Assembly: GCA_014695345.1 (NCBI GenBank) | Contig: JACJOC010000087.1 | Location: 124,001 to 188,000, forward strand | Length of the DNA stretch: 64,000 nt | From: Cyanobacteria bacterium FACHB-471 | GTDB taxonomy: Bacteria > Cyanobacteriota > Cyanobacteriia > Elainellales > Elainellaceae | Direction: 5' to 3' | Part shown: in pieces, positions 62,250 through 64,000 of the stretch | Layout of the letters: every line of letters begins with the position of its first letter | Numbering within the stretch: position 1 is the first letter of the stretch | Program-made: the position numbers and the translations under genes | Notes under the pieces: generated by a model | Seen by the model: the letters and a program-made list of their open reading frames with translations, nothing else | What the model was told of the DNA's origin: nothing | The model's database searches: none

Positions 62250-64000
62250 TTACCCGCGATCTCTCCCCACAACGCCTAGTGTTTGCTCAACAATTTGAAT
62301 CAAGGCCTCTGTACCGACCGCCTGTTTGCTAACCAGGGTTGCCAAACCTTGTTTGAGGTAGGCTTTTTCGGTTGGAGTCAGGTCGGCCCCAGTCATAACT
62401 AATACTGGAAGCGTTAGCGTATTTCGGTCTGAACGCAGGAACTGCAGCACTTCAAACCCGTTGATCTGTGGCATCAGCAAATCGAGAATCAGCAGGTCAG
62501 GTAACTGCTGCTGAATGCACTCAAGTGCCTGTTTACCGTTTTCAGCTTCGATAAAGTGTACGTCTGCCGTCTCATTGAGAGAATCGATCACCTGCTGGCG
62601 GAAGTTTGGATCATCATCTACAACTAACAGAACTTTGCTGGAGGACTGCGGTAAGTAATGTTCGACTGCCTGCTGCAATAGTTCAGTAGCAGCCGTTTTA
62701 GGCAAATATTCAGCGCCCTTAAAGACGAGTCCTTTGGTGTTGGGTTCTGTCATGGTAATCACCATGACGGGTAGTGATGCAAGTTGGCGATCGCCCTTAA
62801 TGGCAACGAGAAAGTCCCACCCGTCCATTTCTCCAGCCAACAAAATGTCGAGAAATATCAAACGGGGTAAATGTTGCTGAATCAGTTCCAGAGCTTGTTC
62901 TGCAAATGCGGTGGAAACGATGTGTAAACCTGTGTGGCTAAATTCTTCTCGCAAAAGTTCGGTAAAAGCGGTATCGTCTTCGACTAGCAAAATATCGATC
63001 ACCCCCGAGGAATGGTTTCCATTTGTAATGGCTTTGGCTCCCTGAATGGCTTGGGGCAAGGTGAAGAAGAAGGTGCTGCCTTGTCCTAGTTCGCTCTCTA
63101 CCCAGACTTGTCCGTCATGAGCTTCGATAATCTCTTTGACCAGCGCTAACCCCAATCCCGTTCCACCAATCTTGCGGGTGTTGGCGTTGTCTACGCGATA
63201 AAACTTGGTGAAAAGGCGTGCCATTGCTTCGGGTGCCATGCCCATTCCCCGGTCGGTGATGCTGATCTGGACGAGGGCATCTTGTTGAACCGCAGAAATT
63301 ACGACTTCTCCGCCATCTGGAGAGTATTTGATGGCGTTGGAGACTAAGTTGGAAAGTACCTGACGGATGCGATCGCTATCTGCTTTTACGTCTGGCAAAC
63401 TATCTGGAGCTTCAACTCGAATTACGTGTAGTTTATCTGTTCCAGCAAATAGGTCTACTGTCTCATGTAGCAGAGGTACCACGTCAATTGGGGCAAAGTC
63501 GTAGTTTTGTTTGCCTGATTCAATCCGCTGAAGGTCGAGAAAGTCATTAATCAGATTGGTCAAACGCTTGCTTTCGTTTTGGATGATGGTGAGATACTGC
63601 CGCTGCTTTTCAGGAGAGCAAGCTTTACGCAACAGGATTTCACTAAAGCCGCGCAAACTGGTTAGCGGAGTCCGCAGCTCATGGCTGACTGTAGAGACAA
63701 ATTCATTTTTCAGTCGCTCGACTTCTTTACGCTCTGTGTTGTTGCGGGCGACGCAAAATAGCAGTTGTTCAGTGGTAGACCAGCTGGCAGACCAAACAAT
63801 GTCTATCCAAGAGCCGTCTTTGCGAACGTAGCGATTTTCAAAACCTGAGATGGATTTACCTGCAAGAGCTTCGGTGGCGATCGCCCGCGTTTTTTCCAGA
63901 TCGTCAGGCACCACAAACTCTTCGTAAAACCGACCAATTAGCTCATGGGGGAGATAGCCCCAAGTCTTAAGAGAAGCTGGACTGACTTCTACAAAGCGGC
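62250..64000 (-). CDS. PAS-hybrid histidine kinase (5' cut by window)
   Basis: The reading frame is open to base 64000, so the N-terminus lies outside. From the cut, a PAS domain (SPASLKTWGYLPHELIG... RKDGSWIDIVWSAS) leads to HisKA with VSHELRTPLTSLRGFSE. The HATPase follows ([31 protein letters not shown]), then two receivers: REC1 with IFLDILLAGEMDG and REC2 with LILDLLMPQINGFEV. The first receiver loses the usual Pro-Gly after Asp (ILLAGE). There is no Hpt domain within the visible part. It probably phosphorylates its own receivers or a stand-alone regulator. Confidence 0.93.
   Translation of the reverse strand, partial: RFVEVSPASLKTWGYLPHELIGRFYEEFVVPDDLEKTRAIATEALAGKSISGFENRYVRKDGSWIDIVWSASWSTTEQLLFCVARNNTERKEVERLKNEFVSTVSHELRTPLTSLRGFSEILLRKACSPEKQRQYLTIIQNESKRLTNLINDFLDLQRIESGKQNYDFAPIDVVPLLHETVDLFAGTDKLHVIRVEAPDSLPDVKADSDRIRQVLSNLVSNAIKYSPDGGEVVISAVQQDALVQISITDRGMGMAPEAMARLFTKFYRVDNANTRKIGGTGLGLALVKEIIEAHDGQVWVESELGQGSTFFFTLPQAIQGAKAITNGNHSSGVIDILLVEDDTAFTELLREEFSHTGLHIVSTAFAEQALELIQQHLPRLIFLDILLAGEMDGWDFLVAIKGDRQLASLPVMVITMTEPNTKGLVFKGAEYLPKTAATELLQQAVEHYLPQSSSKVLLVVDDDPNFRQQVIDSLNETADVHFIEAENGKQALECIQQQLPDLLILDLLMPQINGFEVLQFLRSDRNTLTLPVLVMTGADLTPTEKAYLKQGLATLVSKQAVGTEALIQIVEQTLGVVGRDRG

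Overview
The window is chromosomal DNA from a cyanobacterium. It carries petB/petD, psaD, psb28, chlorophyll/phytol enzymes, an lrtA-type hibernation factor, PII with an NtcA box and several families I know only from cyanobacteria, and the octamer GCGATCGC (HIP1) is scattered through most genes. I cannot assign a genus. No prophage, complete insertion sequence, rRNA operon or CRISPR array is visible. Mobile DNA is limited to short palindromic, MITE-like repeats between genes.

Layout: 1-1.1 kb, cytochrome b6f genes petB (5' cut by the window) and petD; 1.4 kb, an orphan RsbW-type ATPase; 2-4.2 kb, sugar-nucleotide dehydratase plus glycosyltransferase; 4.4-8.2 kb, a zinc-ribbon membrane protein, a psb28-like/SDR39U1 pair, a phytol-kinase-like enzyme, a YuiH-like molybdoenzyme and rpmF (57 aa); 8.3-15.9 kb, an accessory-looking stretch with two secreted low-complexity proteins, a catalytically dead caspase homologue, several small proteins and an A-type Fe-S carrier; 16-24 kb, psaD-trpE, a large Asp-rich SLH surface protein and a cysteine desulfurase; 24-27 kb, an ABC-2 transporter; 27-37 kb, gatB, tRNA-Leu, lipB, lrtA/hpf, a dehydrogenase/M48 protease pair, tRNA-Ser and cdsA; 37-45.6 kb, conserved cyanobacterial proteins, tlyA, tRNA-Arg and an invertase; 45.9-51.2 kb, a signalling island; 51.7-57.4 kb, PBP2, a lipoprotein, a ParA-like ATPase, a tandem nucleotide cyclase and glnB; 57.6-64 kb, a geranylgeranyl-reductase-family protein, frr-pyrH, a redoxin and a second hybrid kinase cut by the window end.

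The most interesting region is 45.9-51.2 kb. A hybrid histidine kinase contains a GAF domain with the two-cysteine signature of DXCF cyanobacteriochromes (DTCF, then Cys-His exactly 28 residues later), followed by HisKA-HATPase-REC-REC-Hpt. Beside it lie an RsbW-type kinase, a REC-PP2C (RsbU-type) phosphatase and a STAS (RsbV-type) antagonist. I infer a light-responsive phosphorelay feeding a partner-switching module. A 93-bp palindromic element sits in the RsbW/RsbU divergent promoter, and its last base is the first base of the phosphatase start codon. Other points worth a look are a tandem cyclase whose two halves keep complementary catalytic residues, a pseudo-orthocaspase (His to Tyr, Cys to Asn), a secreted domain shared by an SLH protein and a lipoprotein 32 kb apart, and a lipB gene whose 3' end is read through the antisense of a tRNA-Leu gene.
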